64,000 nt of DNA from Raphanus sativus (lineage: Eukaryota > Streptophyta > Magnoliopsida > Brassicales > Brassicaceae): the NCBI RefSeq assembly GCF_000801105.2, contig NC_079513.1, forward strand, positions 22,040,273 to 22,104,272, in the 5' to 3' direction. The notes below the pieces were generated by a model, which was not told where the DNA came from, searched no databases, and saw only the letters and a list, made by a program, of their open reading frames with translations. Made by a program: the position numbers and the translations under genes. Below, in pieces: positions 34,234 through 45,248 of this stretch (position 1 is the stretch's first letter; every line of letters starts with the position of its first letter).

Positions 34234-35819
34234 CTAGATTTTTATCCGGACAACCGCCCGGGTATTTATTTCACTTTAATGCACATAAAAACTTGTTTTA
34301 CATCATTATATATATTGATTATGCTCAATCCGATAAAAGCAAACCAGCTAAAACCAAACCGATAAAGAGAAAACTGCATGGATCTGGTAATATTAAATAT
34401 ACTGAATCAATGTTATTTTTAAAAAGTCGTGGTATAAAAATGGTTTGGTATATAAACCGATTACAAACGGAATAAATTGATTAGTGAAAAATAGTAGTAT
34501 AATTATATGTAAATTGTATAATTTAATTAGTAATATATGCATAATTTATTTTATTAATATGATATTCTTACTTAAAATGTTAAGTTTAGTAGTTTAATAT
34601 TTTTTGAACTAATTTTTTATTTTTAATTTTTATCAAATTAAACAAAGTATAATTTTTACTTGTGCGTCGAAAAATATATCTACTGATATTTAGTTATTTA
34701 ATAATATTATGGGTAAATAATTTTTTATATTTTTATTCTATAAGACCTATTATTATTAACTTAATATATTTTACTAAACTTAATAACTTTACTAATTATT
34801 TTAAACTGTAAAAGAAAAAAAATAGTTTATTTACAAAACAAAATATCTTCATATTTTGTTAAAGCCAATATGTAATGATGTAAAGTAAAATACACAAAAT
34901 TTTATAAAAGATAAATATTTTTTTATGATTTTTTGGTATAAAACAAATAGACCAAAAATCAACAATATATAAAACGAACCAAACTAAAATAGATATAATT
35001 TTAGTATAATATTTATTTTTTTATAAATTGAAATATTGGAAACCCAAAAATAAACGAACCAAAGCTAAACCAAAACCGAAATGAAATCCGCATTAGACAC
35101 CAATAATTTGGTAACGTTAATAAAATATTTATACTACTATTTGAAATATGATAATTTTATAATTTATATTCTGTATTTTAAGTAATTGTTTGAAACCGTC
35201 ACATGTATTTGTTGTTTCTATTATATGTTTTTCTTATTAGATTTACGTATGGTTATTAAACGGATTATTATATACATGAAACAATATTTTTGAAAATTAT
35301 TTTGTATTTAATGTATATAAGATCCAGACCCGTCTTTCAAAAAGATGGATTACTTTTTAGTATTTTTTATGTGTATATTCATTTTAGCTAATATACTTTT
35401 CTGTATGTAAAAATATAATATTTGTTAATTTTTAATACATGTGCTATAAAGTAAGAACGAAACTATTAGATTTGATCTATGTTTGTATATTTTTCGGTAA
35501 CATATGTATGTTCGTAAAGATATGATTTACATATATTAAATGTACACAAATGGTTTATTGTTAGGAGGATGCGACTTTTTTAAAAAGGTCTGGTTGGATT
35601 TGTCTTTTAAGTTTGTTTAATATTGGTGAATAAAAAATAAATTTAAGATGTTGTTAGGATTTAGTTATAAAAATCTTTTAGAAATAATATAACCAATTTT
35701 AGGGGGATAGGATTTAGTTATATAATTCCAGAAATAGTATAACTTAATTTTTTAAAAAAAAATTATTAAAAAAAATCACACATGAAGTGAAACAGTGACT
35801 TCTATTTTAATATAATAGA
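34234..35819 (-). mobile_element. Non-autonomous Helitron
   Basis: Read on the reverse strand it starts TCTATTATATTAAAATAGAAG (host A just before) and ends in CTAG followed by host T, with a GC-rich hairpin (CCGG...CCGG around GCGGTTGT) 10 bases before the end. These are the three Helitron hallmarks (5' TC, 3' hairpin plus CTRR, A/T insertion site). The 1586-bp interior is very AT-rich and lacks a RepHel frame. The pairing of these two ends is an inference; a copy elsewhere in the genome with the same ends would confirm it. Confidence 0.55.
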
Positions 35820-36631
35820 TTTCATTAACCAATAAATGTTTAAACCAGAGAATAGCTACATGTGTTAACCCACTCATCGTCCCTGCACAAATCAATTTTA
35901 GTCGTTCAGGTTTAGTTCATTGCAAGTGACTAGTTTATTTTTTCCCTATGATAGATATAAATATGTGAGGATGGAGAATAATTTAAAATAATTTGGAGTT
36001 AGGGGAAAAGTTGATTAGTAAGTTAATAAAATTGAATTTAAGATTTTAAGCAACTAAAAGGAAAGATTAGGCATCGAACTGATGGTGACATTTTTATTTT
36101 ATAATGTCTGCAATTATAGTTTGAAAAAATGTGTCATCAAAACATATAGAACCAATAATTGTAAAAAGAAAAGGAAAAAATGATATTTAACTCATGAATG
36201 ATGACAATATACAAAGCAAAAAAAAAAAAGAATCAGCACTTTTGGATCTTTTTATATCATTTTAGCTTTCTAGTGGGTTCTACGTATCTTCATTCAGAAA
36301 AAAATCAATACTTTTTAATATCATATCTAACTTTAACCTTTGTAGTGATGCATTCATATCCACTCATTTATCAAAGAAAAAAAAATTGTATCTGTTTATA
36401 TATAATTGCAGAAATTATTATTACAGTTTTCTTCCACTTCTTTTACATCAGAAATTCCATAATTATTTAAGTAATCAAATTAGTATTTGTTTGCAAATTG
36501 TATTTAGAGAAGAATTAACAAACATTATTAGAGAACATGTACTTGATAATTGATATGCTTTTGCTAGAAACTGACGAGTGGGCCCAATAGGCCCATTTAA
36601 AAGAAATGAAAACGCTCTCTGCTATAATGTA
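35820..36631. other. AT-rich spacer
   Basis: No gene or element ends recognised. Confidence 0.45.
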
Positions 36632-36636
36632 TTTTA

Positions 36637-36944
36637 TGTTATAAAATAACTTACAATTTTATAGTATCGAAAAATTTAAATAAGAGTGAAATTTTATACC
36701 CGCAGAAATAAAAGAACACTGATATAAGTATAATAACGAGAGAGAGAGTAAGTTATATGAGGAAGAAGAGAATGGTGTAAAAGTGCGCATTACAATCGAT
36801 CGAAACAATCGTTTATATAGAAGTAAAAAGAGAAAGTTACTGTGTGTGCATAGTGGCAGTGGGCTCCACATAATTTACTTCACACGATCATTTTCAATGA
36901 TCGGTGCTTCCTTTGTTGACATTCCATTTTTCACGTTTATAACA
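36637..36944 (-). repeat. 3' LTR of the copia element
   Basis: 308 bp, identical by eye to 42639-42946. Confidence 0.95.
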
Positions 36945-37089
36945 CTCCCCCTTGGAGACCAGTGTCACTATCTCTTCTTGCTTAACGTTTTTGTTGCCTC
37001 GTTAAAAACCTTTCCAGGAAAACCCAATGGAAAAAACCATAGTAAGGTAAAAAGAGTACAACCACGTAAGCTCCCCCTCGGATGAGCAG

Positions 37090-40000
37090 TCATAGATCAT
37101 TCCGATGACGCATTCCAATGTTATGAACATGTTTTCTGAATACCGAGGTAGGAAGTGATTTAGTGAAGAGGTCAGCTGCATTGTCGCTTGATCGAACATA
37201 TCTTACTTCAATCTCTTTCTTCTTCTCGAGCTCTTGAGTGTATGAGAAGAACTTCGGATGAATATGCTTCGTTCTATCGCTTTTGATATATCCTTCCTTT
37301 GTTTGAGCAACACATGCCGCATTATCTTCATATAGAATAGTTGGCTCCGTATTTTCGTCAATTCCACTGCTTGAACAGATATGTCGGCTTATTGATCTTA
37401 GCCATACACATTCTCGACTTGCTTCATGGAGTGCGATGATCTCAGCATGATTTGAAGAAGTAGCCACGAGTGTCTGCTTTTGAGAACGCCAAGATATGGC
37501 AGTGCCTCCAATAGTAAAAACGTATCCCGTTTGTGATCTAGCTTTGTGTGGATCTGACAAATAACCTGCATCTGCAAAACCAATCATTTGACCCTTTGAA
37601 TTTTTAGGGTAAAATAGACCTAAATCAATGGTCCCTTGAAGATAACGAAAGACATGTTTAATTCCATTCCAATGTCTTCGTGTGGGGGATGAACTGAATC
37701 TTGCTAAAAGATTGATGGCAAAAGATATATCTGGTCGAGTACAATTTGCAAGATACATAAGAGCTCCAATTGCACTTAGATATGGAACTTCGGGACCAAG
37801 TATTTCTTCATTTTCTTCGGATGGTCGGAATGGATCATTTTCAACATTAAGTGATCTAACTACCATCGGGGTGCTAAGAGGAGTTGCTTTATCCATGTTA
37901 AAGCGTTTCAATACTCTTTTGGTATATGTAGATTGATGTAGAAATATACCCTTTTGAGAATGCTCAATCTGTAAGCCTAGACAATATTTTGTCTGTCCGA
38001 GATCTTTCATCTCAAATTCTCCTTTTAAATAATCTGATGCCTTTTGTATTTCTTCTTGAGTTCCGATAATATTAAGATCATCAACGTACACCGCGATTAT
38101 CACAAATCCGGTTGTAGTTTTCTTTATGAAAACACAAGGACATATAGGATCATTTGTGTATCCTTCTTTTGTTAAATGCTCACTTAGACGATTGTACCAC
38201 ATACGTCCTGATTGCTTTAAGCCATATAATGATCTTTGCAATTTTATTGCACATAACTCTTTAGGTTTGGAACTTAAGATTTCTGGAATTTTAAATCCAT
38301 CTGGGATTCTCATGTAGATATCAGTATCTAATGATCCATATAAATATGCCGTAACCACATCCATGAGACGCATCTCGAGATTTTTATCAGCTGCTAGACT
38401 CATCAGGAATCTAAAAGTGATTGCATCCATAACAGGAGAATATGTTTCCTCATAATCAATTCCAGGCCTTTGAGAAAAACCTTGGGCTACGAGACGAGCT
38501 TTGTATCTTGTAATCTCATTTTTTTCATTTCGTTTTCGGACGAACACCCATTTGTATCCAACAGGTTTCACATCTTTGGGTGTGAGCACAATAGGTCCGA
38601 ATACGTTTCGTTTGTTAAGGGAATCTAGTTCGACTTGAATTGCATCTTTCCATTTCATCCAGTCATGTCTCTTTTGACATTCATATACAGATTTTGGTTC
38701 TGGATCTTCGTTTTCTTCATTTATTTCTTGTGCTAAGAGATATGAGAAAACATCATCAATGTCATCCATCTTATTTCGTTTCCATATCTTTCCATTATGG
38801 ATGTAATTGATAGAAATCTCGTGATTTCCTTCAGATTCAATATGTTCTCTATTGTCGTTAGATTCACAATTTTCTTCTTCCAAAATATTTTCTGTTATTT
38901 TGGGAGTATCATGCTTTTCACCTTCCTTACGTTTCCTAGGAACTTTATCTTTCGAACCAATAGGTCTACCGCGTTTCAAACGTGTTCCTGATTCACGTGT
39001 ATCAACTGCCGCTCCATATTTTTGTGGTATTTCAATACGAGCAGGAGTATTTGCAGCTGGTATGTGTGATTTAGTTACCATTTTGGTATCAGCAAATGCA
39101 TCGGGTAATTGACTTGCTATATTTTGTAACTGCATGATACGTCGAACTTCTAGTTCTGATTGTTTCGTAGGAGGATCAAGGTGTAATAAAGATGGCACAT
39201 TCCATTTGATTTCTTTTCCTACTTGATTATTGTCTCCCCCTAGGGTTGGGAACTCTTTCTCATTGAAATGACAATCGGCAAATCGTGCCGTAAACACATC
39301 ACCAGTTTGTGGTTCTAGATATCTTATTATTGATGGAGAATCATAACCAATATATATTCCTAACCGTCTTTGTGGTCCCATCTTTGTACGTTGCGGTGGT
39401 GCTATTGGGATATAAACTGCACAACCAAAGACTTTTAGATGGGAAATATTTGGTTCTCTACCAAACGCTAACTGTAATGGGGAATATCTATGGTACGCAC
39501 TGGGTCTTATCCGAATGAGTGCTTCTGCATGCAGAATGGCATGTCCCCATACAGAGGTTGGAAGTTTTGATCTCATGATCAATGGCCTTGCAATTAATTG
39601 CAATCGTTTAATTAGTGATTCTGCCAAACCGTTTTGTGTATGAACATGAGCAACTGAGTGCTCTACTTCAATCCCTGATACCATACAGTAATCATTAAAT
39701 GCTTGGGATGTGAATTCACCAGCATTATCTAATCTAACTCTTTTAATTGGATGATCAGAGAACTGAGCTCTTAATTTGATTATTTGAGTTAAAAATCTCG
39801 CAAATGCCATATTTCGAGATGATAATAGGCAAACATGTGACCATCTACTCGACGCATCGATTAATACCATAAAGTAGTAGAATGGTCCACATGGTGGATG
39901 TATTGGTCCACAAATGTCACCTTGGATTCTTTCTAAGAATTTTGGTGATTCTTTATCAATTTTGGTTGGTGATGGTCTTATGATTAATTTCCCAAGAGCA

Positions 40001-40581
40001 CATGCAGCACATGTCATTTTATTACTTTGATATAGATCTTGGGTTTTCATTGAATGACCATGTGAACTTTCAATGACTTTTCGCATCATTGTAGTGCCTG
40101 GATGACCAAGACGGTCATGCCATAATGTAATATCTTCTGGATTTCTTTTGACCACAAGGTTTGATTCTATCGCATTAATATAAGTCTGATGTAATCCAGA
40201 AGGAAGTTTTGGAAACTTTTCCAGTACAAGATTTTTGCCTGATTTTTCAGAAGTTATATACATATACTTCTTTCCATTCTCAGTTGCAGACTGAGTTTCA
40301 TATCCTTGAAGGTATATATCTTTGAAACTCAACAAATTTCTCTTTGAATTTGGAGAATACAAGGCATTGTTTATGGAAAACTTTGTTCCATTAGGCAACA
40401 TAAAGTTTGCTTTGCCAATTCCCTCGATCAAATCCGTAGGACCTGATATTGTGTTTACAGTCATTTTTGCTGATTTTAAGTTAGAGAAATATCTCTTATC
40501 TTTCAGAATAGTATGTGTTGTACCACTATCTGGAATGCAAACTTCTCTGCCAATTTGCTTAGTTGTTGTTCCATTATCCAT
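37090..40581 (-). CDS. Copia polyprotein: protease, integrase, reverse transcriptase, RNase H
   Basis: Open from the first in-frame ATG at 40581-40579 to 37090 (about 1163 residues). In order: aspartic protease DSGTTHT near residue 20; zinc-binding integrase N-terminus (HDRLGHPG and CAACALGK); integrase core with GDICGP, RLDNAGEF and GLAES acidic residues; GKS-like linker; reverse transcriptase with YVDD; RNase H with GFADAGY, SSNHAEI and LYEDNAA. The gene has no nonsense or frameshift. A TAA stop lies 18 bases before that ATG in the same frame, and gag ends 219 bases upstream in another frame, so a simple ribosomal frameshift does not connect them. Confidence 0.95.
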   Translation of the reverse strand: MDNGTTTKQIGREVCIPDSGTTHTILKDKRYFSNLKSAKMTVNTISGPTDLIEGIGKANFMLPNGTKFSINNALYSPNSKRNLLSFKDIYLQGYETQSATENGKKYMYITSEKSGKNLVLEKFPKLPSGLHQTYINAIESNLVVKRNPEDITLWHDRLGHPGTTMMRKVIESSHGHSMKTQDLYQSNKMTCAACALGKLIIRPSPTKIDKESPKFLERIQGDICGPIHPPCGPFYYFMVLIDASSRWSHVCLLSSRNMAFARFLTQIIKLRAQFSDHPIKRVRLDNAGEFTSQAFNDYCMVSGIEVEHSVAHVHTQNGLAESLIKRLQLIARPLIMRSKLPTSVWGHAILHAEALIRIRPSAYHRYSPLQLAFGREPNISHLKVFGCAVYIPIAPPQRTKMGPQRRLGIYIGYDSPSIIRYLEPQTGDVFTARFADCHFNEKEFPTLGGDNNQVGKEIKWNVPSLLHLDPPTKQSELEVRRIMQLQNIASQLPDAFADTKMVTKSHIPAANTPARIEIPQKYGAAVDTRESGTRLKRGRPIGSKDKVPRKRKEGEKHDTPKITENILEEENCESNDNREHIESEGNHEISINYIHNGKIWKRNKMDDIDDVFSYLLAQEINEENEDPEPKSVYECQKRHDWMKWKDAIQVELDSLNKRNVFGPIVLTPKDVKPVGYKWVFVRKRNEKNEITRYKARLVAQGFSQRPGIDYEETYSPVMDAITFRFLMSLAADKNLEMRLMDVVTAYLYGSLDTDIYMRIPDGFKIPEILSSKPKELCAIKLQRSLYGLKQSGRMWYNRLSEHLTKEGYTNDPICPCVFIKKTTTGFVIIAVYVDDLNIIGTQEEIQKASDYLKGEFEMKDLGQTKYCLGLQIEHSQKGIFLHQSTYTKRVLKRFNMDKATPLSTPMVVRSLNVENDPFRPSEENEEILGPEVPYLSAIGALMYLANCTRPDISFAINLLARFSSSPTRRHWNGIKHVFRYLQGTIDLGLFYPKNSKGQMIGFADAGYLSDPHKARSQTGYVFTIGGTAISWRSQKQTLVATSSNHAEIIALHEASRECVWLRSISRHICSSSGIDENTEPTILYEDNAACVAQTKEGYIKSDRTKHIHPKFFSYTQELEKKKEIEVRYVRSSDNAADLFTKSLPTSVFRKHVHNIGMRHRNDL

Positions 40582-40799
40582 TTCTGTAACACACAATTAA
40601 TATTAATAAAGAAAATAAATTTTCATAAGTAAACATTATATAATTATACATTGATTATAAGCACACACACTTATACATTAGACTATAATTATACATTAGT
40701 TGTTTCGAAAAACAATTTTATTCTAGAACTGAAAATACATAATAGTAATAATAATTTATGACATCACTGGCATTATTGGGCTTGATTACTATAAGCATT

Positions 40800-41813
40800 T
40801 TAATTATCTTGATGAGTGGCCTCGTTGACATCGTCCATAAAGTCAGAAGACTCAAGGTATGTAGATGTTGTACCCTCGAAGTGCTCATTGAGATTAACTT
40901 CCTTTGATTTGCCTTTGATGGTTTCTTGGTACAACTTACATAGATGCTGAGGAGTTCGGCATACTTGAGACCAATGCCCCTTCGATCCACATCTGTAACA
41001 GACGTTCTCGTTTTTACGAGTAGGGTTTTCTTGGGCTTCATTCCCTTTTCCACGATTGGATCGATTCCATGTGTTGGATCCCCTTCCTCTTGGGTTGTAA
41101 CTCCTTTCATTACCACGATTAAATCGATGGCCACGACCACGACCGTGACCACGACCACGACCACGACCACGATAGGAAAAATTTCCTCTTTCCGGATTTT
41201 TTACATCCGTCGCATTCACCTCAGGAAATGCTTTGGTTCCCGTGGGTCGGGTATTGTGATTTTTGATAAGGAGTTCATTATTTTTCTCCGCTATCATGAG
41301 CGCTACAGCGAGTTCAGAGAACCTCGTGTATCCACGGTTTCTGTATTGTTCTTGTAGAACATAATGGTTTTTGTGGAACGTTTGGTAAGTCTTCTCAAGC
41401 ATTTCTGCTTCCGTTACGGGCTTACCGCAATATTCTAATTGCGCCGCTATCCTTAATATAGCGGAATTGTACGTTTCCACCTTTTCAAAATCTTGAAATC
41501 GTAGGTTCGCCCACTCATCGAGTGCATGGGGAAGAGTTATTTTCTTCTGGTTATCAAACCTCTCCTTTAGGGCTTTCCAAAGATCTAGAGGATCTTTTAC
41601 CCTCGCATAGTCATGCGTAAGATTTTCATCTAGGTGTTTTCTCAGAAATATTACGGCCCTAGATCTTTCGTGAGAAGCTGATTTATTCCCTTCTTTTATT
41701 GTCTCGAGTATTTTCTCTGAGTCTAGATGAAGCTCCATATTAGTTATCCATGCCGTGTAATTTGCCCCAGTTATTTCCAAAGCCGGAAACTGGAGTTTTT
41801 CAATATTTGCCAT
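40800..41813 (-). CDS. Copia Gag (nucleocapsid) protein
   Basis: ATG at 41813 (MANIEKLQFPAL) to TAA at 40800, 337 residues. The UBN2-type gag domain spans about 20-190, followed by an Arg/Gly-rich region and a single CCHC knuckle CYRCGSKGHWSQVC near residue 260-275. It packages the element RNA. The open frame 40718-41170 over the Arg/Gly-rich part is a shadow. Confidence 0.93.
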   Translation of the reverse strand: MANIEKLQFPALEITGANYTAWITNMELHLDSEKILETIKEGNKSASHERSRAVIFLRKHLDENLTHDYARVKDPLDLWKALKERFDNQKKITLPHALDEWANLRFQDFEKVETYNSAILRIAAQLEYCGKPVTEAEMLEKTYQTFHKNHYVLQEQYRNRGYTRFSELAVALMIAEKNNELLIKNHNTRPTGTKAFPEVNATDVKNPERGNFSYRGRGRGRGHGRGRGHRFNRGNERSYNPRGRGSNTWNRSNRGKGNEAQENPTRKNENVCYRCGSKGHWSQVCRTPQHLCKLYQETIKGKSKEVNLNEHFEGTTSTYLESSDFMDDVNEATHQDN

Positions 41814-42620
41814 TTCTGAATTTCCAAGACACAAAATAGTAAATTTTATTAGAATTTTATAATATTTAAAATGAACCGTTTACATTAATCATGCAAGCAA
41901 TTACAAATAGAAATAATGTATAGAAAAGTAAACCGATATTCATCGTAAATTCCCCCGGAGCAAATTCTCCAACGAATAAACCGTAAATAGATACACAAAT
42001 TAGAATTGCAACTAAAATCAAAAACGCGCGAATCATCTTTCTTGGAATGAAAAACCGGAGGAGAGCGATTTGAAAATATTTGAGAGATAATGAAATGTTT
42101 GGATGAAGAAAATGAGTGAAGTATGAATGTATTTATAGATGTAAAAATACTGTTCATAGCCGTTGTAAAAAGGTAAAATTTTTGAATTTTTTTCTTTGTG
42201 ACCGTTGGGGTTGAATCGTTAAATCGAAAAACAGTTTGAAAATATCGTAATAATCAGTCAATCAATTTTAGTAAATTTCACTATATATATATATATATAT
42301 ATTTTTTTTTTTTATAGGTGAGCAAACATTTGTATAATAAAATTAATATAATACACAAATAAATATTAATCGTATTATGGTGATAGATTAATTTATATTT
42401 TAATATTGAATAAATTTTGCGGCGGCACAGCCAAGCCAAATGATAATGGTGTAATTAACAATCAAGGTTTATTAACGAGGCGACATACCGCCCGCATTAA
42501 TATAGATAAATAATAGTGAATTAAAACAAACACTATAAAATAATAAACAATAATATAGGCGGTATACCGGCCATTATAGCAGGGTAAATATGATACATAT
42601 AAACTTTACCGAATTGCAGA

Positions 42621-42638
42621 GTGATCGTGCTGATAACG
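42621..42638 (-). other. Primer-binding-site-like sequence
   Basis: Directly inside the 5' LTR; shares TATCAG with the classic initiator tRNA-Met site but is not identical, so the priming tRNA is uncertain. Confidence 0.5.
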
Positions 42639-42946
42639 TGTTATAAAATAACTTACAATTTTATAGTATCGAAAAATTTAAATAAGAGTGAAATTTTATA
42701 CCCGCAGAAATAAAAGAACACTGATATAAGTATAATAACGAGAGAGAGAGTAAGTTATATGAGGAAGAAGAGAATGGTGTAAAAGTGCGCATTACAATCG
42801 ATCGAAACAATCGTTTATATAGAAGTAAAAAGAGAAAGTTACTGTGTGTGCATAGTGGCAGTGGGCTCCACATAATTTACTTCACACGATCATTTTCAAT
42901 GATCGGTGCTTCCTTTGTTGACATTCCATTTTTCACGTTTATAACA
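42639..42946 (-). repeat. 5' LTR of the copia element
   Basis: 308 bp, identical by eye to 36637-36944. Confidence 0.95.
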
Positions 42947-42951
42947 TTTTA

Positions 42952-44015
42952 TTTCTTTTTCTAATTTAACTTTGGCGATAATATTGGCAAACTATAAAAA
43001 ATTTAAAACCAAGCAAAGCTCATCATAGCTTTCCTTCTTCCAAACAGCTCTGTCTATGTGATTTCATCCGCGTGAAGTATCATTGTAAGCTTTAAGATCT
43101 TCTTTTTTTTTACTTAACGGTCTCGTGGAAAAGCTTAGACCTTTCAATCTACTTTCTTTTTCTCACAGCCGAAACAGTTGAATTTTGTGACTATATGCCC
43201 CACACTTTCTTAGTGGTCCGCGCTGGCATTGAAGTGAATGTGCCAAAACCCTAACCTTCTCTCTCTCTATATATTTCTCCTCTCGCAACCGACCCCTAAA
43301 GTTCCAATCTCTTTTCAACTGTTTTGCATTTAGTAAGTCTCTGTTTTGAAAACTGTTCTGTTTGTTTCTAACTTTTCTTATGCAACTCACATGCTTGCTT
43401 GCTGTTCTTACACGAGTACTACGAGTTTGTCTTTTAACTCTCTTTTTTTTTAAAGTTTCTCTGTTAGACAAATCAGCTGCCTTCTCTTCTTACCTAGCTG
43501 AGAGGATCAGAGCTTGGTTCTGGATTTCAAGGCAAGTTTTTTTAAAAGTAATCACACTTTCTTTGTTTGTGCTCTCTTATCTGATTGGACCAAGCAAAAA
43601 AAGTTTAAAGCTTTCAGTTAAGGTCATGCGTTGTTATCATGTCACTAACATAACGTCTATTTCTTTATTTATTGAACACTCTCATGAATCGTTTGACTTG
43701 GTTACAGTTTGAATTGAAAATTTAAGACTTGTACCTAAAACATGACTCTTGTTTTCTCGAAATTTATCTCTTATTGAATGTCTTTGTTTATCTGAATTAT
43801 GATCTGTTGATTATGGCTCCATCTTGAATTTTGAGTGACTTTATAATGAGTTAGAAACTAGGGGAAGAGATCTCGTTTCATTGTTCTTGAAATTCTCATG
43901 TATAGATAAAATAGCTCTGCTTTGCTTAGCTTAGCTTGTGCTAAAAAGCATGAAAGAGAAAACTAATACTTAATTAGCCTTTTATTTTTGCACAATTGTT
44001 TTCTTAGGTTTTGCA
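42952..44015 (+). promoter_or_regulatory. Promoter and 5' leader with intron of the C2-domain gene
   Basis: A TATA-like CTATATATTT lies near 43268. A short leader exon is followed by a probable leader intron from about 43333 (GTAAGTCTCTG) to an acceptor TTTTCTTAG near 44006, ten bases before the ATG. Long leader introns often raise expression of plant genes; this is an inference here. Confidence 0.5.
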
Positions 44016-45248
44016 ATGGACTCCCCACAATCTGTTGTTTCACCATTCAAGACTGGTGAACCCGAGACTGAGATCACAACTTCTGTGCAGAGGCAGCAGA
44101 GCTCTGGAAACCAATCAAACAACATCAAATCCAATGGAAAAGATTCCATCAGCTGTGGCCAACAACAAGACCCTGTTGGTGGTACTCTTGAGGTTTATGT
44201 GCATCAGGCAAGAGACATCCAAAACATTTGCATATACCACAAGCAAGACGTGTACGCCAAGCTTTGCCTCACAAGCCATCCTGAAAACTCTGTCTCCACC
44301 AAAACCATCAACGGTGGTGGGAGGAATCCTGTTTTCGACGACAAAGTCAAGCTTGACGTCAGGGCTTTGGACGCTTCCCTCAAGTGTGAGATTTACATGA
44401 TGAGCAGGGTGAAGAACTATCTCGAAGACCAGCTTCTTGGTTTTGCTTTGGTTCCTTTGTCTGAGCTGCTCTTCAAGAATGGGAAACTTGAGAAAGAGTT
44501 CTCTCTTTCTTCCACTGATCTGTACCATTCACCAGCTGGTTTTGTTCAGCTGTCTCTCTCCTACAATGGGTCCTACCCTGAAGTGATGGCTTTTCCCTCT
44601 ATGGCTTCTTCTGTTTCTGTTGATGAAGCTATCAAGAATCAAGAAGGGTCTGAATCAGTTCCGGATGAGTTGGAGAAGATAGAGTTTCCTGATCCTAATG
44701 TTGCAAATGAAAACGAGAAGATGGTTTCTGAGTACATTGAGATGTCCTGTTCCACTATAGAGTCTGAAACTTCTGATATTGAGAAGCATGTAACCAGTTC
44801 TGTCACTTCTGTAATGAAGCAAGATTCACCTGAGAGCAGCAGCAATGCAGCAAATGGAGCTGCTTCTCCTCACGCTTCAGCTCACTCCGCCACAGAAACA
44901 CCAAACCGTGATCATCTCTCTCTGGTGAACTCCAAAGCGGATTCTCAGGAGTCAGAGAGTGAGGCTTCAGCTGAGACATCAACCGAGGAGAAGACTGTTG
45001 TGAAACCTATCATCAGTGTGAGGAGGGTTGAGACAGAGTCAAAGGTGGTGCAGCAGGATATAGTCGACATGTACATGAAAAGCATGCAACAGTTTACTGA
45101 TTCACTTGCTAAGATGAAGCTTCCTCTGGACATTGATAGCCCAACAGTGTCCGAGGATTCAAGCTCTGGTGATTCTCAGAAGCTGCCAACACCAAAGAGC
45201 AGCAACAAAGGATCTCGTGTGTTCTATGGGAGCAGAGCTTTCTTCTGA
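44016..45248 (+). CDS. C2-domain (CaLB-type) lipid-binding protein
   Basis: Single coding exon, 410 residues, similar in length to Arabidopsis At5g55530. After a Gln/Ser/Asn-rich start, a C2 domain covers about residues 50-185 (GGTLEVYVHQARDIQNICIY, KQDVYAKLCL, TKTINGGGRNPVFDDKVKL, LLGFALVPLSELL). The first loop has HKQD in place of a classic Ca-binding DxxD, so calcium dependence is doubtful. The C-terminal half is acidic, Ser-rich and low complexity, ending KGSRVFYGSRAFF. It probably binds membranes or phospholipids; the partner is unknown. Confidence 0.88.
   Translation: MDSPQSVVSPFKTGEPETEITTSVQRQQSSGNQSNNIKSNGKDSISCGQQQDPVGGTLEVYVHQARDIQNICIYHKQDVYAKLCLTSHPENSVSTKTINGGGRNPVFDDKVKLDVRALDASLKCEIYMMSRVKNYLEDQLLGFALVPLSELLFKNGKLEKEFSLSSTDLYHSPAGFVQLSLSYNGSYPEVMAFPSMASSVSVDEAIKNQEGSESVPDELEKIEFPDPNVANENEKMVSEYIEMSCSTIESETSDIEKHVTSSVTSVMKQDSPESSSNAANGAASPHASAHSATETPNRDHLSLVNSKADSQESESEASAETSTEEKTVVKPIISVRRVETESKVVQQDIVDMYMKSMQQFTDSLAKMKLPLDIDSPTVSEDSSSGDSQKLPTPKSSNKGSRVFYGSRAFF

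Larger units (their letters stand above)
36637..42946 (-). mobile_element. Complete Ty1/copia LTR retrotransposon
   Basis: Two 308-bp LTRs (36637-36944 and 42639-42946), identical by eye, bound a 5.7-kb internal region. LTR ends are TGTTATAAA...TTTATAACA, and a 5-bp duplication TTTTA flanks the element (36632-36636, 42947-42951). Next to the 3' LTR is a polypurine tract (AAGGGGGAG on the reverse strand); next to the 5' LTR is a primer-binding-like CGTTATCAGCACGATCAC. Order gag-PR-IN-RT-RH is that of copia elements. Gag and pol frames are intact but separate. Identical LTRs imply a very recent insertion. Confidence 0.96.

Noticed and set aside
40718..41170. 150-codon open frame starting with a long Val run
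   Set aside because: It is another frame of the Arg/Gly-rich region of gag and the sequence after it; the Val run mirrors the CGTGG-type repeats.
37090..41813. Ribosomal frameshift joining copia gag and pol
   Set aside because: The pol frame has a TAA directly upstream of its first codons and gag ends about 200 bases before, so no slip site can connect them.
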